Counted from the first letter of the stretch, positions 16,735 through 24,628 are shown. The stretch is DNA of 36,991 bases from Variovorax sp. (GCA_004210915.1 SEGS01000077.1:1-36991); one strand, 5' to 3'. Notes: generated by a model not told the origin, from the letters alone. A program made the numbers and translations.

Positions 16735-17307
16735 ATGGAAATCCTCGCAGGCCGGCCCGCCCATCTCGAACCGCGTGTCATGGACGATGTCGCACGCTAC
16801 CGCCACAAGGTTTTCGTCGAAACCCTGGGGTGGGATCTCGTGACAGAGGAAGGTCGCGAACGCGACCAGTTCGATGGCGATGACACGGTGTATCTGGCTG
16901 CGCGCGACGCCTCGGAGAACATCGTCGGCACCGGGCGGCTGCTCCCCACCACTGGCCCGTACCTGCTGGGCGACGTGTTCCCGCAGCTGATGGGCGGTGC
17001 AGAGGTTCCACGCGACCCGCGGGTCTGGGAGCTGTCGCGCTTTGCCGCGGTCGACTTCACCCAGCCGCTGGCAGGCGCGCTCGGGCAATTCTCTTCCGAG
17101 GTGACGATCGCGCTCTTTCACAGCGCGTTGAACGTGGCCGAAGCACATGGCGCGGAACGCATCATCACCGTGTCGCCGCTGGGCATCGAGCGCTTGCTTC
17201 GCCGCAAAGGCATCAAGGCGCACCGTGCGGCGCCACCGATGATCGTGGACGGCCACCCCATCTTTGCCTGCTGGATCGATATCGCCGGCTCCGAGCGCCA
17301 GCGCTGA
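16735..17307 (+). CDS. Acyl-homoserine-lactone synthase, LuxI family
   Basis: LuxI enzymes join S-adenosylmethionine to an acyl carrier-bound fatty acid to make the quorum signal. The 190-residue protein keeps the invariant catalytic set: Arg, Phe and Trp in YRHKVFVETLGW (residues about 21-32), the two Asp of RDQFDGDD, Arg in GTGRLLPTT, Phe in LGDVFPQL, and Glu and Arg in WELSRFA. The C-terminal acyl-pocket region (ITVSPLGIERLLRRKGI) is complete. The ATG at 16735 is chosen because GGGAA lies upstream and the protein then starts at the normal distance before the first Arg; an ATG at 16699 would add 12 residues. Acyl-chain length cannot be read from sequence with confidence. Confidence 0.95.
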   Translation: MEILAGRPAHLEPRVMDDVARYRHKVFVETLGWDLVTEEGRERDQFDGDDTVYLAARDASENIVGTGRLLPTTGPYLLGDVFPQLMGGAEVPRDPRVWELSRFAAVDFTQPLAGALGQFSSEVTIALFHSALNVAEAHGAERIITVSPLGIERLLRRKGIKAHRAAPPMIVDGHPIFACWIDIAGSERQR

Positions 17308-17340
17308 ACGCGCGCCACGCACCCGCTTGTCAGAACTTTT

Positions 17341-17961
17341 TCAGGTGCGCGTGCGGATGGCCGTCTTCGGCCTGAACGCCTTGCAGACTGCGTCGTCGGT
17401 CTCGAGGTACGGCCCGCCGATCAGGTCGATGCAGTAGGGCACGGCTGCGAAGATCCCGGGCACGAGCGGTGCGCCCTCGGCGTCCTTCAAACCCTCCAGC
17501 GTCTCGGCGATCGCTTTCGGCTGCCCGGGCAGGTTGAGGATCAGCGCACGGTCGCGAACCACCGCCACCTGGCGCGAGAGGATCGCTGTGGGCACGAAGC
17601 GCAGGCTGATCTGGCGCATCTGTTCGCCGAAGCCGGGCATCTCCTTGTGGGCCACCGCGAGCGTCGCCTCGGGCGTGACATCGCGCAGCGCGGGCCCGGT
17701 GCCGCCGGTGGTCAGCACCAGCGAGCAGCCGGCGTCGACCAGTTCGATCAGCGTGGCGCTGATGCGCGCGGCCTCGTCAGGGATCAGGCGGGGCTCGAAC
17801 ACGATGGGGTTTTTCAGCGCCCGCGTGAGCCAGTCCTGCAAGGCCGGCAGGCCCTTGTCTTCGTACACGCCGGTCGAGGCACGGTCGCTCACCGAGACGA
17901 TGCCGATGCGAACCGGCTCGGGCGTGGCCGGCAGCGGCAGCGGAAGCGGTGCGGCGCTCAT
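17341..17961 (-). CDS. mog: Molybdopterin adenylyltransferase Mog
   Basis: Mog adenylates molybdopterin, preparing it for molybdenum insertion; the cofactor is needed by the molybdenum nitrate reductase encoded later in this window. The 206-residue protein shows the MoaB/Mog fold: IGIVSVSDRASTGVYEDKG near residue 18, the phosphate loop LVLTTGGTGPALRDVTPEAT near residue 82 and LILNLPGQPKAIAETL near residue 138, with the Asp, Ser and Gly residues of the active site. About 15 Pro/Leu/Ala residues precede the usual start. The ATG overlaps the yjgA stop by four bases (ATGA), so the two are coupled. It ends convergently 33 bases from luxI. Confidence 0.92.
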   Translation of the reverse strand: MSAAPLPLPLPATPEPVRIGIVSVSDRASTGVYEDKGLPALQDWLTRALKNPIVFEPRLIPDEAARISATLIELVDAGCSLVLTTGGTGPALRDVTPEATLAVAHKEMPGFGEQMRQISLRFVPTAILSRQVAVVRDRALILNLPGQPKAIAETLEGLKDAEGAPLVPGIFAAVPYCIDLIGGPYLETDDAVCKAFRPKTAIRTRT

Positions 17962-18614
17962 GCGTCGCCTTCCCGTTCCTGCGCGGCCGCGACGGCGGCA
18001 TGGTCGCCGCCGTCATGCACCCGCAGCTGCTCGCGCACCAACTGGAAGACCTCGCGGTAGGCCTTGCCCTGGCGCGGCGCTTCGCCGGCGGGGCCTGCCT
18101 TCAGATCCTTGCGGGCCTGGCGCACGAGCGCGCGCAACTGCTGCGAATCGGTCCCCGGGTGCGTCTCGATCCAGCCGCCCAGCGCGTCGTCATCGGCGAT
18201 CAGCCGGTCGCGCCAGCGCTCGGCTTCGTGCAGCGCGGCGGCTTCGGCGGCGGGCACCTGGTCCTGCTGCGCGAGCGCCGCACGCACCGTGTCGAGCACC
18301 TCGGGGTCGAGCTTGCGCATCAGCTTGCCGATGAACTGCATCTGCCGGCGCTTGCCCTCGAAGTTCGTGATGCGCCGCGCTTCACCGATGGCATCGACCA
18401 GCTTCTCGTCGAGCGCAAGCTTCTCGAACAAGCCCGCCCGCAGGCCGATCAATTCTTCTCCGAGCTTCTGCAACTCGTCGCTTTCGCGCTTGAGGTCGGT
18501 GCGGCTCGCCTCATCGGTGCCTTTGAGCTCGCGCTTGAGTTCCAGGTCGAGCTCGCTGCCTTCGTGTACGAACTCGCCACGGACGAAGTAGCCTTTTTTG
18601 GGTTTGCGGGACAT
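17958..18614 (-). CDS. yjgA: Ribosome biogenesis-associated protein YjgA/DarP
   Basis: YjgA (DarP) associates with late 50S ribosomal precursors and helps assembly of the peptidyl-transferase region. The 218-residue, highly charged helical protein begins MSRKPKKGYFVRGEFVHEG and carries the family core: SDELQKLGEELIGLRAGLFEKL, LVDAIGEARRITNFEGKRRQ (residues about 70-90), QFIGKLMRKLDPEVLDTVRAA and the C-terminal QQLRALVRQARKD and YREVFQLVRE. The C-terminus runs into the overlapping mog start. It is divergent from pmbA with 69 bases between them; in many proteobacteria yjgA and pmbA lie divergently side by side, which supports both calls. Confidence 0.93.
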   Translation of the reverse strand: MSRKPKKGYFVRGEFVHEGSELDLELKRELKGTDEASRTDLKRESDELQKLGEELIGLRAGLFEKLALDEKLVDAIGEARRITNFEGKRRQMQFIGKLMRKLDPEVLDTVRAALAQQDQVPAAEAAALHEAERWRDRLIADDDALGGWIETHPGTDSQQLRALVRQARKDLKAGPAGEAPRQGKAYREVFQLVREQLRVHDGGDHAAVAAAQEREGDA

Positions 18615-18683
18615 GGTCGAAATCCTTGGCCGCAGGGGACCTCAAAACGAAAAACGGGGGGTGCCAAGTATCATAGCCAACAC

Positions 18684-20078
18684 ATGAAGACATCCCCCAC
18701 GCAAGCGGCTTCGCGCGCCCACAAACCGGTTGATTCCGGTTTTGCCTACACCCGTCCCTTCTTCGAAAACCTGGTCGACTCGGCGCTGGCGCATGCCAAA
18801 AAGCTGGGCGCGACCGACGCCGGCGCCGAGGCCTCCGAGGGCTGTGGCCTGAGCGTCTCCGTGCGCAAGGGCGAGCTCGAGAACGTCGAGCGCAACCGCG
18901 ACAAGTCGCTGGGCGTCACGGTCTACGTCGGCCACCGGCGCGGCAACGCGAGCACCTCGGATTTCTCCGAAGCCGCCATCGCGCAGACCGTGCAAGCGGC
19001 CTACGATATCGCGCGCTTCACCGCGGAAGATCCGGTCAGCGGCCTGCCCGACGAAGCCGATATCGCCAAGATTCATCCGGAGCTCGACCTGTTCCATCCG
19101 TGGGCCGTGACGAGCGAGCAGGCGGCGACGCTGGCGCTCGAGTGTGAAGAAGCGGCGCTGTCGACCGACAAGCGCATCACCAACAGCGAAGGCGCGGGCG
19201 TCTCGGCGCAGCAGAGCCATTTCTTCAGCGCGCACACGCATGGCTTCCGCGGCGGCTATGCGAGCTCGCGCCATTCGATCTCGGTCGCGCCCATCGCCGG
19301 CAAGGGCGACGACATGCAGCGCGACGCCTGGTACAGCTCGATGCGCGCTGCCGATGAACTGGCGAGCCCGCAGTCGGTCGGGCGCTACGCCGCCGAGCGC
19401 GCGCTCAGCCGCCTGAAGTCGCGCAAGATCAAGACGACGCAGTGCCCGGTGCTGTTCGAATCGCCGCTCGCGGCCGGCCTGCTCGGCGGGCTGGTGCAGG
19501 CGGTGAGCGGCGGCGCGCTGTACCGCAAGAGCACCTTCCTGCTCGATTCGCTCGGCAAGCCCGTGCTGCCCAAACACATCAGCATCGACGAAGACCCGTT
19601 CATCCTGCGCGGCAAGGGCAGCTCGCCCTTCGACGACGAAGGCGTGGTGTGCAAGGCGCGCAAGGTCGTCGATGCGGGGCGGCTCGAAGGCTATTTCCTC
19701 AGCACCTATTCGGCGCGCAAGCTCGGCATGAAGACGACGGGCAATGCGGGCGGATCGCACAACCTTACGCTGCGCTCGACGCTCACCAGAGCCGGCGACG
19801 ATCTCGACGAGATGCTGCGCAAACTCGGCACCGGCCTGTTCGTGGTCGAGCTGATGGGGCAGGGCGTCAACTACGTGACGGGTGACTACTCGCGCGGCGC
19901 GAGCGGCTACTGGGTCGAGAAAGGCAGGATCGCCTTCCCCGTGCAGGAAATCACCATCGCCGGCAACCTCAAGGACATGCTGATGGGCATCGAGGCCGTG
20001 GGCGCGGACGCGTACAACTACGGCGCCAAGACCACGGGCTCGCTGCTGGTCAACCGGATGAAGATCGCCGGCTCCTAG
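18684..20078 (+). CDS. pmbA: Metalloprotease PmbA (TldE)
   Basis: PmbA/TldE pairs with TldD to form a cytoplasmic protease that trims unfolded peptides such as microcin B17 and the CcdA antitoxin. TldE lacks the TldD metal site and acts as the partner half. The 464-residue protein shows the family segments: ATDAGAEASEGCGLSVSVRK and ELENVERNRDKSLGVTVYVG near the N-terminus, YDIARFTAEDPVSGLPD, CPVLFESPLAAGLLGGLVQAV near residue 255, DEDPFILRGKGSSPFDDEGV, and YVTGDYSRGASGYWVEKG toward the C-terminus. The ATG at 18684 is used; a -10-like TATCAT (18669-18674) sits only ten bases before it. Upstream reading in this frame crosses yjgA and is not coding. Confidence 0.95.
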   Translation: MKTSPTQAASRAHKPVDSGFAYTRPFFENLVDSALAHAKKLGATDAGAEASEGCGLSVSVRKGELENVERNRDKSLGVTVYVGHRRGNASTSDFSEAAIAQTVQAAYDIARFTAEDPVSGLPDEADIAKIHPELDLFHPWAVTSEQAATLALECEEAALSTDKRITNSEGAGVSAQQSHFFSAHTHGFRGGYASSRHSISVAPIAGKGDDMQRDAWYSSMRAADELASPQSVGRYAAERALSRLKSRKIKTTQCPVLFESPLAAGLLGGLVQAVSGGALYRKSTFLLDSLGKPVLPKHISIDEDPFILRGKGSSPFDDEGVVCKARKVVDAGRLEGYFLSTYSARKLGMKTTGNAGGSHNLTLRSTLTRAGDDLDEMLRKLGTGLFVVELMGQGVNYVTGDYSRGASGYWVEKGRIAFPVQEITIAGNLKDMLMGIEAVGADAYNYGAKTTGSLLVNRMKIAGS

Positions 20079-20141
20079 CCGCCCGTCCCGAGGGGAAATG
20101 CCGGGGTGCGCCACCGCCCGGCACGGCTACAGTGGCGCGTA

Positions 20142-20852
20142 ATGTCACGCCCTGTCACGTTATTTCGCAACGTCGTGCTGACCGGTGCCTGCGGGGGCCT
20201 CGGCCAGGCGCTCGCGCGCGAGCTCATCGGCGGCGGCGCGCGCGTCGCACTGGTCGGCCTCGACACTGCAGCCCTCGATGCGCTGCGTGCAAGGGCGCCC
20301 GAGCGCTGCGCGGTGTACACGCCCGACGTCTCGAACGCCGCGGCGATGCAGGCGATGGCCGCCGACTGGACCGCGCGGCACGGCGTGCCGGACCTGGTCA
20401 TCGCCAACGCCGGTGTCGCGGGCGGCTACGACACGGGCGAAGCAGAAGACCTCGCCGTGTTCCGGCGCATGCTCGAGATCAACCTGCTGGGCGCCGCCAC
20501 CACCTTCCAGCCCTTCCTGCGTGCGATGCAGGCCGAGCGCCGCGGCGCGCTGGTCGGCGTGGCGAGTCTGGCCGGGTGGCGCGGCCTGCCGGGCAACGGC
20601 GCCTACTGTGCCAGCAAGGCGGCCGGACGCACGCACATCGTGCTGCCACGCCGCATCGGCTGGTTGTCGAAGGCGCTGGCCCTGCTGCCGTCCGCGCTGC
20701 ACGACCACATCCTGCGCGGCCAGCCGCGCAAGCCGCGCGTGGGCGAGGCGGGTGCCACCCCCATTCCGGGGCTTCCCACGGGCACCGCACCCAGCGTGAC
20801 GGCTGCACCCTCCACATCTGCCACATCCCAAGAGCGACCACCCCAGCGCTGA
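20142..20852 (+). pseudogene. Short-chain dehydrogenase with large internal deletion
   Basis: The reading frame encodes 236 residues and looks open, but a block is missing. The first half is a standard SDR: VVLTGACGGLGQALARELIGGG (cofactor loop), LVIANAGVAGGYDTGE (NAG motif), GALVGVASLAGWRGLPGNGAYCASKAA with catalytic Ser, Tyr and Lys. Immediately after the YCASKAA helix it jumps to GRTHIVLPRRIGWLSKALALLP, a segment that in this family follows some 70 residues later, after the substrate loop. The deletion is in frame. The C-terminus then becomes a low-complexity Pro/Thr/Ser/Ala tail. Without the removed helix and strands it is unlikely to be active. It lies at the head of a run of broken genes. 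Confidence 0.75.
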
Positions 20853-21056
20853 CACCATCGCCTTCATCGGCGTCGGCCCCACGGGCCCCGCCTGCGCGCG
20901 CTACTTGCAAAAACACGGCGTGCCGCCCAAGGCTTCAAGGCGCACAGCGATGTCGGTGGCCTCCGGGACACCGACAACCCGCGTTCCACCGTGTACCACT
21001 CGGCCCACCTGATCTCGAGCCGCATGACCACCGAATTCGCTCAGTTCTCCATGCCC
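20851..21056 (+). pseudogene. N-terminal remnant of a flavin-containing monooxygenase, frameshifted
   Basis: In one frame from 20851 the sequence reads DTIAFIGVGPTGPACARYLQ (a FAD-binding GxGxxG motif). From about 20931 the matching continuation appears in a different frame: GFKAHSDVGGLRDTDNPRST, then VYHSAHLISSRMTTEFAQFS, the second FAD/NADP-region stretch of flavin monooxygenases (FMO/Baeyer-Villiger type). A frameshift therefore lies near 20925-20931. No start codon is in frame and the homology stops at 21056, before the catalytic core of a roughly 450-residue enzyme. It directly abuts an epimerase fragment, which points to a deletion junction. Confidence 0.7.
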
Positions 21057-21058
21057 GC

Positions 21059-21722
21059 TGGGCGGCCTGCGTAGCCGAGGGCGTGCGGCACCTGGTCGTG
21101 TCGTCCAGCTGCCTACGGCTACCACGCGGACAACCCCGACTGGATCGACGAATCGCAGCCGCTGCGCGGCAACGCCGCCTTCGCCTATGCCGACCACAAG
21201 CGGCAGGTGGAAGAGATGCTGGTGCAGGCGCGCACGGATCACCTGGCGCTGGCGCAGACGGTGCTGTGCATCGGCACCATCCTGGGCGAGCAGGTGCACA
21301 ACCAGATCACGGCGCTGTTCGAGAAGCCGCGCCTGATCGCCATCCGCGGCAGCGCCAGCCCCTTCGTCTTCATCTGGGACGAGGACGTGACCGGCGCCAT
21401 CGCGCACGCGCTGGCCGGCGCGCCCACGGGCTGCTTCAACCTGGCCGGCGACGGCGCGCTGGGCATCCGCGAGATCGAGCAGCGCCTGGGCAAGGGATGC
21501 ATCGAATGGCCTGCGCGTGTGCTGAAGGCCGCACTGGCCGTGGGCTCCGCACCGGGCGTGAGCCGCTACGGGCCCGAGCAGCTCGAGTTTCTGCGCTACC
21601 GGCCGGTGCTCGCGAACCGGGCGCTGAAAGAAGTCTTCGGCTACAGGCCGACGAAGACCAGCGCACAGGCCTTCGTCGCGGCGCGCGCCGCGCAGGCGAT
21701 TCCGATCAGCCGCTCGCGTTGA
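21059..21722 (+). pseudogene. C-terminal remnant of an NAD-dependent epimerase/dehydratase, frameshifted
   Basis: From 21059 one frame gives WAACVAEGVRHLVVSSS, the strand before the catalytic Ser of extended SDRs. At about 21110 the frame shifts and continues AYGYHADNPDWIDESQPLRG, then FAYADHKRQVEEML containing the Tyr-x3-Lys active site, and runs to 21722 with LALAQTVLCIGTILGE, FVFIWDEDVTGAIAHALAG and CFNLAGDGALGIREI. The first ~100 residues, including the NAD-binding GxxGxxG loop, are absent, replaced by the monooxygenase remnant. The last 17 bases overlap the convergent lysR gene. The sequence has been kept readable after the frameshift, so decay looks recent. Confidence 0.75.
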
Positions 21723-22659
21723 GGCTGCGCCGCGCGCGCGCCGGTGGCGCCGCAGCAACGGCAGTCAGCTGCTCCCACAGGCGCTGTGCATGCGGCGCCA
21801 GTTCGCTCTCGCCGCGCACGCAGACCAGCCGGCGTTGTGCCGCCCAAGCGTCCGTCAGCGGCACGCGCGCGATCTTCATGCCGCGGGCGCAACGAGCCGC
21901 CGCGGTGCGAGGCACGATGCCCACGCCGATGCCCTGTTCCACCAGCCGGCACACGGCGTCCAGGCTGCGCACCCGCACGCGGTAGCGCAGGCGCAAGCCC
22001 TGTTGCTGCGCTTGTCGGCTGACGAGTTCCTGCAGGGGGTTGCCGGCTGACAGGCCCACCATCGCCAGCTCCGGCGGACGCCCGCTGGACGCGGCCAGAT
22101 CCGCCAGCGAAGACTGCCGTGCACCGGCCAGGGCATGGCTGCGCGGCAGCACCAGCATCAGGGCATCATTGCGAAACGGCTGCTGCACCAGTCCGTGCAG
22201 CTCGGCCATGTCCGAGCAGATGCCGATGTCGCCCTGGCCCATGCGCACGCCCTCGGCCACGTCGGCACTGGCGCGCTCCTCCACGTCCACCGACAGGCGG
22301 GGATGCGCGACCAGGAGGTCGGCCAGCGGCGTCGGCAGGTGTTCCATCATGGCGGAGGTGTTGCACAGCAGGCGCACGTGGCCGCGCAGGCCATCGCCGT
22401 ATTCGGTCAGTTCGCCATGCAGACGCTGCATCTGCGACAGCACGATGCGCGCGTGGTGCAGCAGCGTGCGCCCGGCCTCGGTCGGCCGCACGCCCTGGGC
22501 GTGGCGCTGCAGCAGCGCGCTGCCCAGCGCGTCTTCCATGCCGCGCACGCGCTGGCTGGCCGAGGCCAGCGTCATGTGCGCGCGCGTGGCACCGCCGGTG
22601 ATGCTGCCGGCCTCCACCACGTGGATGAACAGCCGCAGATCGGTCAGGTCGAATCGCAT
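21706..22659 (-). CDS. LysR-family transcriptional regulator
   Basis: A 317-residue regulator. The N-terminal helix-turn-helix reads LRLFIHVVEAGSITGGATRA, then HMTLASASQRVRGMEDALGS, LLQRHAQGVRPTEAGRTLLH, the standard LysR pattern. The C-terminal periplasmic-binding-like effector domain follows from about residue 90 (VRLLCNTSAMMEHLPTPLAD, then GDIGICSDMAE and RLVEQGIGVGIVPRTAA). The start at 22659 fits the family's usual distance to the first helix; the longer open frame upstream is not coding-like. It is divergent from a broken Sel1-like gene and convergent with the epimerase remnant, so its original target may have been the decayed cluster. A 7-bp dyad lies 20 bases upstream of its start. 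Confidence 0.93.
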   Translation of the reverse strand: MRFDLTDLRLFIHVVEAGSITGGATRAHMTLASASQRVRGMEDALGSALLQRHAQGVRPTEAGRTLLHHARIVLSQMQRLHGELTEYGDGLRGHVRLLCNTSAMMEHLPTPLADLLVAHPRLSVDVEERASADVAEGVRMGQGDIGICSDMAELHGLVQQPFRNDALMLVLPRSHALAGARQSSLADLAASSGRPPELAMVGLSAGNPLQELVSRQAQQQGLRLRYRVRVRSLDAVCRLVEQGIGVGIVPRTAAARCARGMKIARVPLTDAWAAQRRLVCVRGESELAPHAQRLWEQLTAVAAAPPARARRSLNASG

Positions 22660-22679
22660 GGGCGCAAGGTAGCACGTCG

Positions 22680-22700
22680 GCCTCAGGCGCAGGCTGAGGC
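22680..22700. promoter_or_regulatory. Inverted repeat upstream of lysR (candidate LysR-binding site)
   Basis: GCCTCAG (22680-22686) and CTGAGGC (22694-22700) form a perfect 7-bp dyad with a 7-base spacer, 20 bases upstream of the lysR start in the divergent gap. LysR regulators often bind interrupted dyads at this place and repress themselves. The centre spacing is close to, though not exactly, the T-N11-A pattern. Confidence 0.4.
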
Positions 22701-22781
22701 TCGCTGCGCAAGATCCACATTGGCGCGCCGGGACCGGGGCGACAGACTGCAGCGCATTGCAACTGTCCAAGGAGTTTCGCC

Positions 22782-23183
22782 ATGCCTCGTCGACCTGACT
22801 TTGTCCGCTGCGCCGGCGCCGCTGGCCTGCTGTGGGCCGCCTTTGCTGGCGCTGCCGTCGCCAGCGGCGTGCACGGCGTTGATCCTGCGCTGCCCTTGAC
22901 GCGCGAGCAGGCCTTCTCGCTGGCGCTGTAAGCCGAGACGCAGCGCGACCGCGCGGCGGTGCTGCACTGGCTGCGCCGCGCGGCGCAGGCCGAACTGCTG
23001 CCCGCGCAGGAGATGCTGGGCGTGGTGCTGATGCAGGGCCCAATGCCTCTTGGCACCGCCCGCACCGCGGCGCACTGCGAGGCGCGCGACTGGTTCCATC
23101 GCGCGGCCACACAGGGCAGCGCCATCGGCCGCATGCACAGGGACTTCATCAACCGCTCGCCTGAGGGCCGCCGCTGTGCCTGA
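22782..23183 (+). pseudogene. Secreted Sel1-repeat-like protein interrupted by an in-frame stop
   Basis: The frame opens with an ATG preceded by AAGGAG and encodes a signal-peptide-like start (CAGAAGLLWAAFAGAAVASG). After LTREQAFSLAL, codon 50 is TAA (22929-22931), and the same frame then continues without stop to 23183. The continuation AETQRDRAAVLHWLRRAAQA and ARDWFHRAATQGSAIGRMHR is a Sel1/TPR-like helix pair, so the coding signal is on both sides of the stop. A single base change (for example from GAA or CAA) explains it. The protein would be 133 residues. Either this is a pseudogene or a sequencing error. Confidence 0.6.
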
Positions 23184-23261
23184 GGTGGGAAGCGCGGGGA
23201 GCGCCCCGCTCGCGGGGACTGCTGCGGTGTTCGTGCTGGTCAGTCGCGGAGGCGTGCTGGT

Positions 23262-23729
23262 TCAGCCGCGCAGCGCCTCGCGCACACGGGCGATCGTCTG
23301 GCGATAGGGCAGGGCGAACCCGTCGAGCGGCTCGTCTTCGGCGAGCCAGCGAAAAGCGAAGATGAGTCCGTCTTCTTCGGGGCTGCCGTGGGCCGTGTGC
23401 GAGAACTGCTCGGGCAGTGCCGCGCCATCCCACCGGATGAGGAACAGGTGCCACAGTTGCGGATGCGCATGGCGGTTGTTCTCTTCACCGGCGCCGCATG
23501 CGCGATGCAGCGTGCCGAGACTCTGCAACGCGCCTTCGAAAACCAGGCCCGATTCCTCCCACAGCTCGCGACGTACTGCCGCCTCGGCGCTTTCGCCCGG
23601 CTCGATCGTTCCCTTGGGCAACTGCCTGCCGCCATCGCCGGGATGGTCGAACACCAGCAGCCGGCCGCGGGCATCAACCAGGCAGGCGCAGGCCTTGCCA
23701 ATCGTCGCGGGTTCGGCGCCGTCCTGCAT
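23262..23729 (-). CDS. NUDIX hydrolase
   Basis: A 155-residue hydrolase of nucleoside diphosphate derivatives. The Nudix box is exact: GTIEPGESAEAAVRRELWEE followed by SGL, at residues about 40-62, with the Glu residues that bind magnesium. N-terminal strands (KACACLVDARGRLLVFDHPG) and the C-terminal WLAEDEPLDGFALPYRQTI are typical of the small ADP-ribose or dinucleotide-type enzymes, but the substrate cannot be named. It lies 26 bases after yqeY on the same strand and may be co-transcribed with it. Start codon ATG at 23729. Confidence 0.92.
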   Translation of the reverse strand: MQDGAEPATIGKACACLVDARGRLLVFDHPGDGGRQLPKGTIEPGESAEAAVRRELWEESGLVFEGALQSLGTLHRACGAGEENNRHAHPQLWHLFLIRWDGAALPEQFSHTAHGSPEEDGLIFAFRWLAEDEPLDGFALPYRQTIARVREALRG

Positions 23730-23755
23730 GGCCGGGTTCTGCCGATGCGTTGGGC

Positions 23756-24205
23756 TCAGGCGCCCGACAGCGCTGCCTTCACCGCCGCGCTGACCTGGCC
23801 CATGTCGGCCTTGCCAGCCAGCTGGGCCTTGACGGCGCCCATCACCTTGCCCATGTCGCCCGGGCCTTTCGCGCCGAGTTCGGCCACGATGGCCTGCACC
23901 GCGGCAGTCAGTTCCTCGGCGCTAATGCGCTGGGGCTGGTAGACCTCGAGCACCTTGATCTCGGCGGCTTCCTTGTCGGCCAGGTCCGTGCGGCCGCCGG
24001 TCGTGAACGCGGCGATCGAGTCCTTGCGCTGCTTGACCATCTTGTCGACGATCGCCACGACCATCGCATCATCGAGCTCGACGCGTTCGTCGACTTCCTT
24101 TTGCTTCAGCGCGGCCAGCAGCAGGCGAATCGTGGCCAGCCGTTCCGACTCCTTCGCGCGCATGGCGGTCTTCATGTCTTCGGTGATTTGTTCTTTGAGC
24201 GTCAT
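23756..24205 (-). CDS. yqeY: GatB/YqeY domain protein
   Basis: A 149-residue protein of the YqeY family, which carries the helical C-terminal domain found in the amidotransferase subunit GatB and is thought to handle tRNA. The sequence starts MTLKEQITEDMKTAMRAKES and keeps the family pattern LATIRLLLAALKQKEVDER, KMVKQRKDSIAAFTTGGRTD, VLEVYQPQRISAEEL and the C-terminal MGKVMGAVKAQLAGKADMGQ. The ATG at 24205 is used because it gives the family's standard N-terminus; a longer frame crosses the rpsU terminator. The rpsU-yqeY neighbourhood is common in betaproteobacteria, often followed by dnaG, which is not here. Confidence 0.94.
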   Translation of the reverse strand: MTLKEQITEDMKTAMRAKESERLATIRLLLAALKQKEVDERVELDDAMVVAIVDKMVKQRKDSIAAFTTGGRTDLADKEAAEIKVLEVYQPQRISAEELTAAVQAIVAELGAKGPGDMGKVMGAVKAQLAGKADMGQVSAAVKAALSGA

Positions 24206-24232
24206 GGCGATTCCTGAAGAGAAGGGGGGAAG

Positions 24233-24268
24233 AAACACAAAAGCCGCGGCAGGTTTCCCCGGCGCGGC
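24233..24268 (-). terminator. Rho-independent terminator or attenuator after rpsU
   Basis: On the minus strand, GCCGCG and CGCGGC (24268-24263 and 24248-24243) form a stem that extends inward by about four more pairs and is followed at once by TTTTGTGTTT. It lies 35 bases past the rpsU stop and 28 bases before yqeY, so it would cut yqeY expression relative to rpsU. A second 7-bp hairpin (24276-24294) precedes it. Confidence 0.65.
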
Positions 24269-24302
24269 CCGTATCTGCTGGCTTGCGGCCAGCAAACGCT
24301 GC

Positions 24303-24515
24303 TTAGTACAGCTTCTTGGGGAGCTGCATGCTGCGCACGCGCTTGTAGTGGCGCTTGACGGCCGCGGCCTTCTTGCGCTTGCGCTCGGCGGTCGGCTTTT
24401 CGTAGAACTCGCGGGCACGCAGGTCGGTCAGCAAACCGAGCTTTTCGATGGTGCGCTTGAAGCGGCGAAGAGCGACGTCGAAGGGCTCGTTTTCTTTAAC
24501 GCGGATGGTGGTCAT
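24303..24515 (-). CDS. rpsU: 30S ribosomal protein S21
   Basis: S21 is a small basic protein on the 30S platform that helps base-pairing between the Shine-Dalgarno sequence and 16S rRNA. The 70-residue sequence is nearly canonical: [20 protein letters not shown], then [20 protein letters not shown] and the Lys/Arg-rich tail [15 protein letters not shown]. Length and start match the family. It has its own promoter upstream and a terminator-like hairpin downstream, so it is expressed largely on its own. Confidence 0.97.
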
Positions 24516-24622
24516 GAATGAATTGTTGAACTGGATTGGCTCGGGGAGATCGAGGCCCCGGGCCGGGGTTCCTCAACTGAAAATCTGGGTGGCCGTTGAG
24601 GGGAGGCCAAAGTTAGCCCGAA

Positions 24623-24628
24623 ATTATA
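24623..24628 (-). promoter_or_regulatory. -10 element of the rpsU promoter
   Basis: A perfect TATAAT on the minus strand, with a weak -35 (AGACCT) 17 bases upstream. Transcription would start near 24616, giving an rpsU leader of about 100 bases. It lies just past the stop of the flavoprotein gene. Confidence 0.6.
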
